Assembly (NCBI GenBank): GCA_958510875.1
Contig: OY294067.1
Coordinates: forward strand, 152,983,962 to 153,047,961
Direction of reading: 5' to 3'
Source: Endomychus coccineus
Lineage: Eukaryota; Arthropoda; Insecta; Coleoptera; Endomychidae
DNA length: 64,000 nt
The position numbers and the translations under genes are program-made. This document shows, one piece after another, positions 46,921 through 58,625 of the stretch. Under the pieces are notes generated by a model. The model was not told the DNA's origin, searched no databases, and saw nothing but the letters and a program-made list of their open reading frames with translations. How positions within the stretch are numbered: position 1 is the stretch's first letter; each line of letters starts with the position of its first letter.

Positions 46921-47963
46921 CGATTCCACCTTGGAAATCCTCCGGCTAACTCATTTTTAAAATCGGAGATTTCATCTTTTCAGAATCGAAAGTCAAGCTT
47001 ACTTTTCTTCAACAGGTCACATACAATGATAATCATGATGTATGTATAACTGTCGGTATAGTTACAACACAACTTACAAAACGGCTTGCCAGTTCGATTT
47101 TTGGTTGTACAATTATTATTTGAGACCTTATTTGAGTCTAAGACGTGAAGTGAGTTACTTCTGTCTGTTTTACTTGCAAATGCAACTGTAGACTGTAGAT
47201 GCTATGCCGCTGCTGAGTATAGTGATGGACATAAGAGAACGACGAGCAAAGGAATGCAGCAATGTGAGTCTTATTTTATGGATTTCGCGATCAATTCAAA
47301 TTATGCTCTGGAAAAATCGCCAAAAATTTCTAAATTCCAACTAAATGCCAAAAAATTTCTAAATTTTCATCAAAAATTTCCCAGAATTCCAAATAAATTA
47401 TTTTCTCACCAACTTGAAATTTAAAATATCTCCCATTTAAATAACAGAAACATCAGATCAGATTTACAGAAACCAGTGTCAAAATTATTGGAATATGTTC
47501 AAAAAAATGCGCGCGCTTTGGATATCTATAGACCTAAGCCTAAGATACATAAAATTATAAATAATAAACATTTTTGAGTTATACCACGTTGCCTCAAAAA
47601 TGATACAGATTGAAAAAAAACCACTGCCGTTTTTTTGCCGTATAGGGGTCATGGCAAAATTATAAAATTTTAGTTGCAACATGCAATTTTGACCAAACTA
47701 AGACAACATATTCAATCACATTTTTGGCGTTTTTTGTATACATATATTTAACAGGATGAATAAAAATGTTCATTGTTGAAGCCTGAACCAAAACAATAAA
47801 AGGAATGTATATTTTAAAAGGCAATTTTTTCACTAATTTGTTTATAAAACAAGGTTCCGATCAACAAAATTTGTCAAAATCTGGGATTTATATTTGTTTC
47901 GGTATTACAAACATATTCCATATACTGAACCAGTATAAATTTTTTCCAAAGTGTCTCCTAAAT
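46921..47963. other. No gene recognised
   Basis: Mostly AT-rich. CCAAA/TTCC-rich runs at 47,320-47,400. No motif assigned. Confidence 0.4.
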
Positions 47964-49972
47964 TGTAACGAAGCTTAAATTCTGAAATATCATTTTATTC
48001 TAGATCAGGCAATAAATACGGATGTTACATGTAATCTCAGTTTGAACAGTTCATTATTTCAATAGATATGAATGAATTCCGAATGTGTATTCCGTGATTT
48101 CCACTTTTCTAAATCTCCGTAATTTCGAATAAGTGTAATTATTCAAATAGATGAATCAAATTCATGCCCGTTCAAAATTGCATTTCATTCCGATAAAAAA
48201 ACAGGGGTCTGGCCAAGTTAACGCATCAAACTTTGTGCAACCTTATGTATAAAAAGGGCGAACAACCAAAAAATTCCGATAACACTTGCTTACTCCGCCG
48301 AGAGGAACTGGTGAGATATCATGTGCGCGAATTTTCGATCTAAAAAGTAGCGTCACTTTTAAGCATTGTTCGGGGCATAAGTAAAAAAACCCTTGGCACA
48401 AAATAAGGAATTGGTGGAGCAGACCTGTCCAGAACCTCGGGAAACATATAAAAGCCGTGACAGACAACAGATGGCTCTCTCTTGTGTTTTTGAATTTCAA
48501 TCAGGATCAGTGCTCTCTTTGTGATTATAAATCAGTACCGTTGAAGGGAAATTAAGACAAGAATCGAAGTAAATTAGAAATCCGAGTTTAAGTCAAAATT
48601 AAAACTGTGAATTAACAATAGTTTTCCGTTTAAGTGAATTGTTTACAAAAGGTAATTGATAGCAAATAGTTATATTTTTGGGCATTACGATATATTGATT
48701 TCCGTAATTATTGTAATTGTTGAACGTTTGTACGATACCTGAGTTCCGTAGCATTCAGTAATTTAAATTATTATATCTGAGTTTATCCCGTCATAGGTCG
48801 GACCGCGCACGATTTGAATTTACACGTGAATTGGAATATTCAAGTAATTGTATGGTGTGTACAGAGTGCGCATGTTTGAACGACAGGGGCGGCTTTGGTA
48901 TATTTGTGCACGCTGTGACGTACCGGAAGTATAAGTATATCACAGACAACCAAACCACCAACGGCTTGTACACACTGTGATGTACCGGAAGTATAAGCTG
49001 GGGGTGGTTGTGTGATTGAGAATCGTAATAATTCCCTTAATACTATGAAAAGTCCTCGGCCGTGGATATAGGGGTTATTGCAGATACGACAATTAGTGTT
49101 TGTGCACACTGTGATGTACCGGAAGTATAAGCCCTAATTGTTTAGGTTCAGGATCTGCCAAGTGTATGAAATCTAACACTGTCATACAATTACCGGGAAC
49201 GCCGTTGATAGCTAATGCCAGGGTGGGAGCTATGATAGAATAAACTCAATTAGAGTAATTAACCGAAAATACCGTAAAGTTTGATATCGTACAATCGGAA
49301 AACTAGTGCAAAACAATATTTTCCAAACCAACCGAATTTATAACCGAATATATCGTAGTGTGATTTGAACATTTCATTTATTAGTGTTGCTATCTAAAAT
49401 TTACCGAATACCGCTCATTACGCTAGGACCTGTTTGATTCGTACTTTTCCGCAGATTGATCATTCTCAATCATTTGTCAACCGATTCCGTATCGCTGAAT
49501 TGAATTTAAATACCAAACACATCGTAAAGTAGATATGATTAAAGAGTTTTCATTTACCGTTTGAGCTTCATTACATTTTGAAATCTTTGTAAATAATACC
49601 GTTCAATTGCATTTATATTGATTATTCTGAAAGTGTACTTGTTATATTTATTATATATTTTAATATTTGGAATTCCCCGCTTTATTAAATAATTTCTGCT
49701 CCATCTTCAAACGAGCAAGTTTTAACCAGGTATCGATTGTAATTAAAGCCTACAATTTTGGTACTGTTTTCTGCCCATTGGACTCTGGTTATACTTCACT
49801 GTAGCTACCCTAGGGACAAGGCTATCTATAGATAGCAGAGTGACAAGCCTTGTGGTGAAGACCCTAGCAGAAGTCTTCAAAAAGGAGTTGACCTTTAGAA
49901 AATCTGGCGCTCGAGGATTTGAAGCTTATCGAAATAAGCAGTTTACCGAAAAGTCGCAAGGAACACGTTATA
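47964..49972 (+). mobile_element. Solo LTR or LTR fragment, 2.0 kb, copy 2
   Basis: It starts TGTAACGAAGCTTAAATTCT and ends ACACGTTATA. It is the inverted counterpart of 42,051-44,081 with roughly 10 per cent differences by eye. TATAAAAG sits at 48,447-48,454. No target duplication is visible, so it may be a remnant of a larger or rearranged copy. ORFs inside it (for example 48,243-48,500) follow conserved LTR sequence and are not considered genes. Confidence 0.7.
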
Positions 49973-51539
49973 CACTAAAGCTACATTGTTGCTTGGTCCT
50001 GGATGCTTACCTTTTGTAGAAGGTGATCTATGGATACTTCAAATCCTCTTTGATCAGTTTTTGTCACTATCCTAATGGAACAGATTATCATGGGTTGTTG
50101 TATAATGAAACATCACACAGTATTCAGAAAAATATGTACACCATGAATTAACACACTCATTCAGAGTGTTAAAGCTTAGATGACTTGAGTTAGCCTTGGT
50201 TATCTAAATGAAGGTACGTAGGCGCAGTAACATGACACTTTCGTAAGAAGTAGTACCTCAATGTTTTAATACATTACTAGATTTTATTTCATTTCATGGT
50301 TATAGCTCCTTCAAAGTTAAGTCTTGCCAAAATTAGTAGACGACGAGTATGCCCTGAATATATGTTAGTACAGAAGTGAAATTTGCGAATTGCCAGGATT
50401 GTTAATCCGGTTCATTGTATTACTGTCTCATCATTTTCGAATTCAAATTCTTTACATACATTGTAGCTCAGTTTTTGATGGATATACTCAATATCGGATT
50501 TTTTATTCAGGTGCAACCAGTTTTGAGAGTGCCATGTAGTTAGAATGGACTGATCAACGTCGAACGGATAATACGCTGATGGAGTGGTTCCACACATTAT
50601 GGCTCATTTGAAACGACAGAAACTCACCATTTATCGAGATGCCGTTCCATCTGTTCACGGTCAACCCAATGTGTTGTTGAATGGTAAAGGGAAATTAAGT
50701 ACTCACCAAAGAAACCTCAGCCTAGACTTCAGGTAAGTTCTCAATTTTTAGATACTCCTCTGATATTCTTCAATCAGGTGTTCTTCATTTAAATGGAACT
50801 TCATCCTCCATTATTTACCAGCCAATTATAAGTAGTATTTTTACTTTTTACTGAATTGTCAGTTCTATTGTCATTTTTGTCTAACATAGAAAATCAAAGC
50901 TTTCAGGAAACTACAATTTAAATCTGACCCGTTTTTTGTCGGAATTATATTGAACATAGCCCCATATCAGGGAAGTGTTAAAAAAGCACCAATATTTTGT
51001 TATTCTGATTTTGACATTCTCAAGCTATTTTTAGTCGATGTAAGGCAACGAATCTTTAGTTATCCATCGGATTTTCGTGGTCTGCCAACGACGATAGTTT
51101 TCCGACAGAAAGATCTAAATAAACATATTGCTTGAAATTTTTAACCACATTATATAATGCACGGTGTTTTGTAGCAGCTTGGGCCAAAATATTGCAATTG
51201 AGCCTGAAAGTTGTTGATCAAACCTTGATAGTAATTAAAAAGTTGAAATATTTATTCAGTATTTTTCAAAAGGTCTTGACCTTGACAGTATAGCCCATAG
51301 TCAAAGTATACTATGGTATAGACTGATAATTTTTAAGCAAAAAAACGTGTTAAATGTTTCTACCTAACCGTTTTTAAGATATTTACATTTTGAACTTATC
51401 ATGCAAACTCATAATCAGGGAACGAGAATCTCCCATAAGTAGATTTTTTCTTTTTTATAGCAGTCAGGCATTCCGAATTCGTGATCATAAGTCTGGTTGA
51501 TAGTTTTTAATTGGTTTCTATCCACATGATTAATAAAAA
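49973..51539. other. No gene recognised
   Basis: Two short frames of protein-like composition (50,412-50,597 minus, reading WLHLNKKSDIEYIHQKLSYN; 50,950-51,135 plus) could not be assigned. No repeat was recognised. Confidence 0.35.
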
Positions 51540-51985
51540 TGAATCGATCAGTAACTTCCCTCACTTTTGTTAGTAAAATAGTTTCCGGACACTTCTGCGG
51601 GGTAAATGTATGTAAGAAGAGAAAGAATATTAAAATTATTTAGAAACCGCGAATGAAAGACGTTAAATTATACTTTATGTTACATTGAAATTTTATGCAA
51701 ATAGTCTTCACAATGTATTTTACCGCCATATTTTATACTGACAGGTTGACTTTCTGACTTATTCACAATATAATATAACCTTGTTTTATACTGCCACCTG
51801 TTGTTTTTGAACTATCAAAATTTGCCACAGAGTAAACGCCTAAAATAGACTGCGACTTCTCATCGATGACGTCACTTGAATCTTAAAATGAGAATTTCTG
51901 TAGGTTAAATATATGCGTGTGGTATATATTTATCACCACAAAAACACGGTTGTTCATGGTTCAATAGAACTCAATAATTCCATTT
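51540..51985 (+). repeat. Dispersed repeat, copy 2 (shared with 16,060-16,335)
   Basis: AACTTCCCTCACTTTTGTTA, ATGTTACATTGAAATTTTAT, TTTATACTGACA and TTAAATATATGCGTGTGGTA appear in the order found at 16,060-16,335, but an extra segment (about 51,770-51,895) splits the match. Confidence 0.6.
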
Positions 51986-53338
51986 GAAAAACTGAAGACG
52001 GATGTCGAAATACCATTTGAAACGAGGCAAACGCGCCCAAAAACAATACAGTATAGTCAGCACTTCCAAGCGATCTGCGAAATTTCAAATTCATACGAAC
52101 AATGGGAACGGCTCAAAACGGATATATCCGAGAAAATCCGGATTACAATGCCTCCCTTACACCATACACTACGTATAGTAAGGGAAGTAATAATAACCGA
52201 TCAAAGCCCCCCGTTTTTTCTCAGTTGAAGCATGAGTTTGCATTGCAAATCTAAAATGTAAATATCCTGAAAACTGTTAGAGTTGGAAAAATTTTGCAGG
52301 TATACATTTTTGATTAAAAATCAGCAAGTAAAGAGAATATTAGGAAGAATAAAATGTTTAACGAAAAAACAAATAATAATATTTGGAAATCTGAATACGT
52401 ATGTCGGTAGGTAAATTGCCATCATTAGTGGATCATAGATTTCTAAATATTGATGTGTATGGGAACAACCTATTTGGTGGCGATATGTAGTTGTAAATAG
52501 ATGAGTAGATATAATTATTATTTAAACAAAGAAATAGATCTGTTTGTAACAGAATAAAATAAATGCTGCTTTCTCAGATAGAGCCTCCTGTATACTCTTT
52601 TAGTATCCGGATGGATTCCACGTTACAGGAGTATTTTTGTACCCGGTTGTTTCGCTAATCATTACAGGTGATATTCCCAGCACAGCCCAGAACGGGATCT
52701 TATCTGACTTGAGGATGTCATCGAGCTAGATGATTGCTCCTATAAAACGGATTCCATCCAGAAATCAACATTATTCAATAATGAACTAATAAGAAAATTA
52801 AATAAAATGTATATCAAATAGCATTCTCAATTAGAATGTGGGTATTTTGCAACCCCGTGAAAGTTACGTGCAAATTACTTGTATTAGTTCCTATGCCGAA
52901 TGTAATGTTTAGCCTCGTGTTTAGCAGAGTCAAAAGCTCGAAAATTGATAGGGTTGATTCAAATTAACATAAAAGTTGAATTTATTTGTTGGTACTGATA
53001 TTTTCTTATTAATACCCAAACATAATATTTATGTACACCCGTGATAATTTATTATTATTATTCATTTTGCGTGAGTTAAGGAGTTTCTTACCGCACGTGT
53101 TTTTCTTATATCAATGCTATTCAATCAATCAAATTAGATCAATAAAAAGAGCAATTTCTACCCAATGTTTAAAACCGCCATCTCAACTATTAGTTTCAAT
53201 ATTCTGGTTCCTAAGAAACCGTCACAAATTTAAAATTATTGTAACCGTTTAGTTTCACTTAATGGAAATTTCAAATGAGCAGAAACAGCTAAAGGGGTGG
53301 AATGACCTAAAATTATACTACATGTCATGTGAAAGTTT
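51986..53338. other. No gene recognised
   Basis: AT-rich with scattered short frames. Nothing assigned. Confidence 0.45.
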
Positions 53339-53346
53339 ATTTGAAT

Positions 53347-53970
53347 CATAGACCTATTATCCTAAGGAGACGAAACATCTCATTCATAAAACTTCATTTG
53401 ACTTGTCGCAATGATTACATGAAGTATGACAAAGAAAACCAACGGACCTCTTTGTTGTCGAGTCATTATTACTCCTTATTGGCAACGCTGTAACCATGAT
53501 TGAAATCTTGGTACCACTTGTAAGACAACACTGCTTCGAAATAGCTACGAGAAATACGGAAGCTGTCAAATTGCGTAGTACAGAACCAAATCCCCATTCA
53601 TAAAAGGTGCGCGGCGTTGTCGCCTTCTCAACAAATGATGCAATGGAATGTAATAGTTCTATATTTAAAAATTTAAATATTCTATAATTCGATTGTATAT
53701 TCCAGGTTACCATAAATTATTGAATATTTTTCAGAGAAAACGATATTTCAACAGTATTGCTTCTAATATAACCAATAAATAATGCTATGGAGGTTTTTAT
53801 AATAATTTCAAATCTGAATCCGGCACACAGAACCACTAATCCGGCAACAGCACATTCCATACGGCCATACTTATAATATACAGCGGTCTGAGTGGCCCGA
53901 AATTCCTGCAATTTTTTCTGATCGTGTTTAAATGTAAACAATTCTGTTTTCTTAGGATAATACGTCTATG
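53347..53970 (-). mobile_element. Complete 624-bp hAT-type MITE with 8-bp target duplication
   Basis: ATTTGAAT flanks the element at 53,339-53,346 and 53,971-53,978. The ends CATAGACCTATTATCCTAAG and, inverted, CATAGACGTATTATCCTAAG are terminal inverted repeats with the conserved A at position 2 and G at position 5 of hAT ends. It shows no transposase. The left-truncated relative is at 11,403-11,958. Confidence 0.88.
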
Positions 53971-54089
53971 ATTTGAATAGACATGGGGATATCTATGTTG
54001 TGTAGTGATCCGTCACGTACACTGTGCGGCTTTTAGTAAACGTTTCTGCTACTGGGTCGTTAGGATGTGTCAATGCTACAGCAGTTCCT

Positions 54090-55255
54090 CTAACTCTGTG
54101 GCTGTCAGGATTACGGATGGCTTCAAGTTAGGAAATCTCTCTCTTATATTTGGTAAGCTCCAAGGTGTCGTGTCCTAGAGTTGTGTGAGGTAGTGCATTC
54201 TGTGAGGATGTGGATAGAAGTTACATCCTTCTCTTCGCACAGCCTGCACTACTAATCCGAGCTTCTTAAGGTGTCATTTCAACCAGCAGAGCCCTATTAG
54301 GATTCCCGTTAGTATTCTGTATTTCTTAGGTTGATGCATTCACTATATCTCTTCTGGTTATAGTTTCCGAGAAGTACCTTCGCCAGTCTAAGTCCTTGTA
54401 GTTCTATCCAGTCGTGGGATCTTTTATTGTCTATTTATTTCTTGAGTTCTTCCAGTATTGTGCTGACGCTAATTCCACAGAAGGTTCAGGTCCCAGAAAT
54501 GGTGTTTCGGCCCCTTTTATTTGCGAGTTCTGTTGATTTTTGTTCATCTCCATTCCGGTGTAACCCGGGATCCAAAGAAGGGTAAACGAATTATTCTTGC
54601 TTAGACTGTTTAGTCTCTCTAGGAATTTCAGGACCACCTTGGAGCAGATTACGTGGGAGCTCCGCTCGTCGACTGCTCGACTATTCGAGATGTTGATTAT
54701 TTGTTGTTTACTGAAGTTTTTTTTTTATATTGAACTGGACACATTTTTGTGTAGCGTGTATTTCCGATTGGAAAATCTCGGGGATTTGCCCAAGCTTTCA
54801 TAGTATGCCAATTCCTCCTGTTGTTCTAGAGCCATTAGTCGTAACATTTAATGCCTTTTCTACTGAGTCTTGGGATGGTGTTTTTATCTCATTATCTTTA
54901 GCGACTCAGCTCCGTGTTCAATTCTTTCACGAAGCTGTACCTTTTTAACATCATATCTTGTGGCATGTCCCAGGTTTGTTGATTTACAGGGAGGGGTCCG
55001 TTTTTACGTTTGGTCATTCTATATGTTGTCCTTATCGCTATACTGTCCACTATCATATAGATGGGTGTGAGTTTCAAACACGTTCTCATTGCTCCTGTTA
55101 TACATACATAGGTGCAAGTCTTTGGATTTTCGATAGATTTATTCTTGAACTAGCCCGATTAGTTCTGCTACCCCATACCACTGCTGTATATGTGATAATC
55201 GGTCACAAGTGTACACGGTGGGAAAATGTCGATGTTTGTATAGGGTAACTCGGTA
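54090..55255 (-). pseudogene. RNase H-bearing non-LTR retrotransposon fragment (minus)
   Basis: Minus strand order: end of the reverse transcriptase region (INLSKIQRLAPMYVCITGAM, then RTCLKLTPIYMIVDSIAIRT), RNase H (VTTNGSRTTGGIGI, FQSEIHATQKCVQF, ISNSRA, TLLWIPGYTGMEMN), then a terminal zinc-type motif CEEKDVTSIHILTECTTSHN near 54,240. This domain order is that of I/LOA-type elements. Frameshifts and stops are present and the 5' three quarters are missing. Confidence 0.75.
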
Positions 55256-55334
55256 ACTAAAGGAGATACAAAAAAAAATTGATTTTCGATCTCTTTTTGA
55301 GAAAAATTCGACGGTAGAATGAGGAAAGTAGCCA

Positions 55335-56585
55335 ACCTAGGGTGTCACGTGATCGGGTATGCCGACGACCTACCCATAATCGGCAGAGGAATGTTTCCGA
55401 ACACAATCAGCCCTGACTGCACTGAATAAATGGTACAGTGATGAAGGGTTGAAAATTAACCCTAAGAAAACAGACATTGTAGTTCTCACTAGGAAAAAGA
55501 AAACAGTACTCACCAGAGAACTGACCATAGCAGGTCAGGTGGTTGAAATCAGCAACCAAGCTAAATACCTAGGAGTTACCTTAGACAAGAAACTTCTATG
55601 GAAACCACAACTAGATCAACAGTGCCGTAAATTTACTGCAGCTTTCTGGTTATGCAGAAGGGCTATTGGCCACAATTGGAGCCTCACCCCAAACACCATA
55701 ATGTGGATCTTCGAAGCCATCCTTAAACCGAGGTTGACATATGCCTCGGTGATATGGTGGAAAAGAACAGAGCGCAGGACAACCAAATCAATCCTGGAGC
55801 TTCTGAGAAAGCTCATCCTAGGTGCTGCCACGGGAGCTACGAAAAGACCTCCCACGGTCGCACTTGGAGCGCTAATGAAGGTGGAACCATTCCACTTGAC
55901 TATGAAAGGTGCGGTAACAAAAGCTGCCAACAGACTTATGTCAAAAGGACTGTGGAAGGCAAACGGTAGCCACACCTCACTACCAATCAGTGGTGAAATA
56001 TGTTGTAGTATTGCAGTAGTAAAATTCTTTTTGATACTTAATTGTATTTGATTTAACTTATTGAAATGTTCTGCTTGATTATAAATTTTAATGTTGAAAT
56101 TACAGATTGTTAGAGTAATGTCATTAGTACTAGATAGGAATATTCTTTTTTATGTTACCAAGTAAACTTTCTCCAACTACTTGATGTAAAAAAACAATGT
56201 ATTATGAATAAAACCATAAACATACACAATAGAAACAGATACATGTTTGGAACAAAGTTAGTGCCGTTAACCACCACAAAACATACCCCATCTACTCAAT
56301 GAGAACGGATGGGGATGACACCACGATACACCTTTGATAAGAAGTATCGTATAAGCATACCCTCTAGCTAAGATTGGTTAAACAATAATCAATCAGCCCT
56401 GCCAACCAATGGTGAAATCTGGTTCACTGACGGAGCCAGAAATCATGGACAGGCGGGAGCAAGGATATACCGTAAGCGCCTAGATAAAAGTCTTTATATC
56501 CCTGGGGAAACATGTCACCATTCTCCCAGCGGAGTGGAAATAACGCGCTAACAGCAAGGCAGCCCTTGCTGCACAGGGTAGCATG
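55335..56585 (+). pseudogene. RNase H-bearing non-LTR retrotransposon, left part
   Basis: Starts within the reverse transcriptase at the catalytic YADDLPIIGRG (about 55,356). The open frame 55,449-56,051 reads LKINPKKTDIVVLTRKKKTV, AKYLGVTLDKKLLWKPQLDQ and RPPTVALGALMKVEPFHLTM. About 250 bp of AT-rich DNA then intervene before RNase H begins at about 56,408 (GEIWFTDGARNHGQAGARIY). The RNase H frame is cut at 56,585 by a Mutator-like element and resumes at 61,375. It is oriented head-to-head with the minus-strand fragment to its left but is a different family. Confidence 0.78.
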
Positions 56586-56989
56586 GATTTAGTGTAATTT
56601 ATTCGACAACATTTGTTCGACGGAAATTTGTTCGACAACATTTGTTCGAACGGAAATTTGGCACCCTGGTAATTTGATCGAAAGGAAAGCTAATCGCCTC
56701 GCATTTATTCGAACATAAATTTGTTCGTCAAATTTTTTATATAAGTGAAACAAATAAACAGCTAGATACTAGAAAATACTTTTGATGTTTTTATGTAAGT
56801 AATTGTCAAAACAATACAAAATGATTTAATTTCCGGTACATAATTCCTAATATATACCTAATATTAACAGTCTACTAAATAATATTGAATAAAAAAAAAT
56901 TAAAATCGGTAATAGCAAAATATACACATAGTAACATAAAGTATTACTAATTTTATTTCAACTATTAGTAGCTAATATTGTGCGCCACG

Positions 56990-57126
56990 CCACGTAAATA
57001 ATCGGCTACGACAACATTAGGTTCAAAAGTACTCACAACACGCCCCAGTCAGCGCAGTCTTTAAATTTTTTACTTCCAGCAGGATGTTCCTGTCCACTGA
57101 TATATTGCTCTAGGCGAAGCTCGTTC
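56990..57126 (-). pseudogene. MULE transposase, C-terminal part
   Basis: Minus strand LNELRLEQYISGQEHPAGSK, then KFKDCA, continues the transposase that stops at 59,928 on the other side of the inserted long-TIR element. This arrangement (WHR.FQ..H..FWK, then LRLEQ..SG) is usual in insect FLYWCH-associated MULE proteins. Confidence 0.7.
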
Positions 57127-57936
57127 AAGTCATTTAAGGAATTTTTATGTCCGAATTTCCGCGAGGTCTAATTTTGGTCTATTCTTATGTATTTTGATAC
57201 GCTGAACACGATGGTGTAGATTAAATTTGGATTAACCCTGTGCTCGAAAAACTATGGCCATTTTTTGGACCCGAAAATGGCCATTTTTCGAATTTTTGAG
57301 TTTTGAGACAAAACTATCGGCTTTATGAAAAAACCTTCAATCAAATTACAGAGAAATACTTTGGCTATTTGAGTTTGGAACACGTACGGAGATTCGTTCA
57401 CAATTCCAAGTTATAGCGAATAACATCATAAAAATTTAGCGCGGAATTTCATGTAGCGGCAATAAGCGAGGGCCGGTACAATAGATTCCGCGCGCGAAAT
57501 TATAGTTTATAAATATTTGAACATGCACCTGAATGCTTATAATAGTTTTGTGTGAATGTGTGAGTGTGTGTGGACGTGTGAACGTGTATATGTGACCGTG
57601 ACATGATGTTTTTATAGGGTGTTACATAACAAATTTCAATATTAAACAAAATTTTAACATTTATATTTTCTTTTACATTTCATATTTATTGAAAAATTAT
57701 CTATTTGTCTGATTATTTACAAATAACCTACGTTTTATATTTTTTCTATTATTCATAACATATAATATTATAATATAATTTAATCTAATAACTATCATAA
57801 CATAATATTGCTTATCGGGAAAAATAAAATGGCAATAAATGCAAGTGTACAGATTCACATCATAGATACGTCTAATACCCATTATTTTATACAATAAACA
57901 CATTTACTTTTTTCTCAATCTCTTTTTACCTCGAAT

Positions 57937-58347
57937 TTATGTAATTTCGCTATCAGTCGTACAGTCTGAAGTGCACGACGTATCGATGACGTTATCTTCG
58001 TTATCACTGTCATAATATATTGTTGAAGATGTGATATGATCATTATTGATATACGGATCATCGTGATCCGCTTCTGAGTTTGATAGTATTTGATCGTTGC
58101 AAGTGTCATTGTTAACATCATCGGTATCGTCATCATCTTCATCATCGTGTTCATTTTCATTAATACACTTATCAAAATCATCATCATCTAATATACTGAT
58201 TTCTGACTCGGGGCAATTAGAACAGTCTTTACCTTCACAATGCTTACATAATGAGCTACAAGGTATTCCTAATTTTTTGCACGAATATTTACCAGTACAA
58301 TTTTTTTTACGACCACAAGAGATTATTTTGATCATCGGGACGTGCAT
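57937..58347 (-). CDS. CXC-type cysteine-rich acidic protein, 136 residues
   Basis: The N-terminus carries a dense cysteine block, CGRKKNCTGKYSCKKLGIPC followed by SSLCKHCEGKDCSNCPE, similar in spacing to tesmin/TSO1-like CXC motifs, which bind zinc and in that family DNA. The rest is strongly acidic (DDDDFD, DDEDDDDTDDVNND), with serine/threonine stretches, and ends at a stop at 57,937. The frame is intact. It is the only coding sequence in the inner palindromic element, so it may be that element's own protein. CXC motifs of this sort occur in other transposon-encoded insect proteins as I recall, but I cannot name the element family. Confidence 0.5.
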   Translation of the reverse strand: MHVPMIKIISCGRKKNCTGKYSCKKLGIPCSSLCKHCEGKDCSNCPESEISILDDDDFDKCINENEHDDEDDDDTDDVNNDTCNDQILSNSEADHDDPYINNDHITSSTIYYDSDNEDNVIDTSCTSDCTTDSEIT

Positions 58348-58412
58348 TTTTTACTGTTTGTATAGGAGTAATTCCATTCGAACTATTTCTCCAACCTCAT
58401 TTCGTTGGATCA

Positions 58413-58625
58413 ATGGTTTCATTGATGCATTGTGACGGTAAAGGCTGTTCTAATTGCCCCGAGCCAGAAATCAGTATATTAGATAATCATGATTTTGATA
58501 AGTGGTTGAAAATGAACACATCTATGACGATACCGATGATCAACGACAATTGCAACGATCAAATTTTATCAACCTCATATGATGAAGCGTATATCACGAC
58601 GATCCGTATATCAATTTATCAATAA
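58413..58625 (+). pseudogene. Inverted partial copy of the CXC gene
   Basis: GKGCSNCPEPEISILDNHDF is the reversed duplicate of the GKDCSNCPESEISILDDDDF segment. The copy lacks the first cysteines and diverges after about 60 codons. It forms the other arm of the palindromic core. Confidence 0.65.

Noticed and set aside
48243..49109. ORFs within the LTR copies (also 42,783-43,752)
   Set aside because: They appear in both LTR copies only where the DNA is conserved and have no start context or domain; LTRs are normally non-coding.
53384..53941. Two overlapping minus-strand ORFs also seen near 11.3-11.8 kb
   Set aside because: The frames are shared because two recent copies of one MITE are nearly identical; composition and overlapping frames do not suggest a protein.
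54431..54637. Independent small gene
   Set aside because: It carries the WIPGYTG block of RNase H and is part of the minus-strand retrotransposon fragment.
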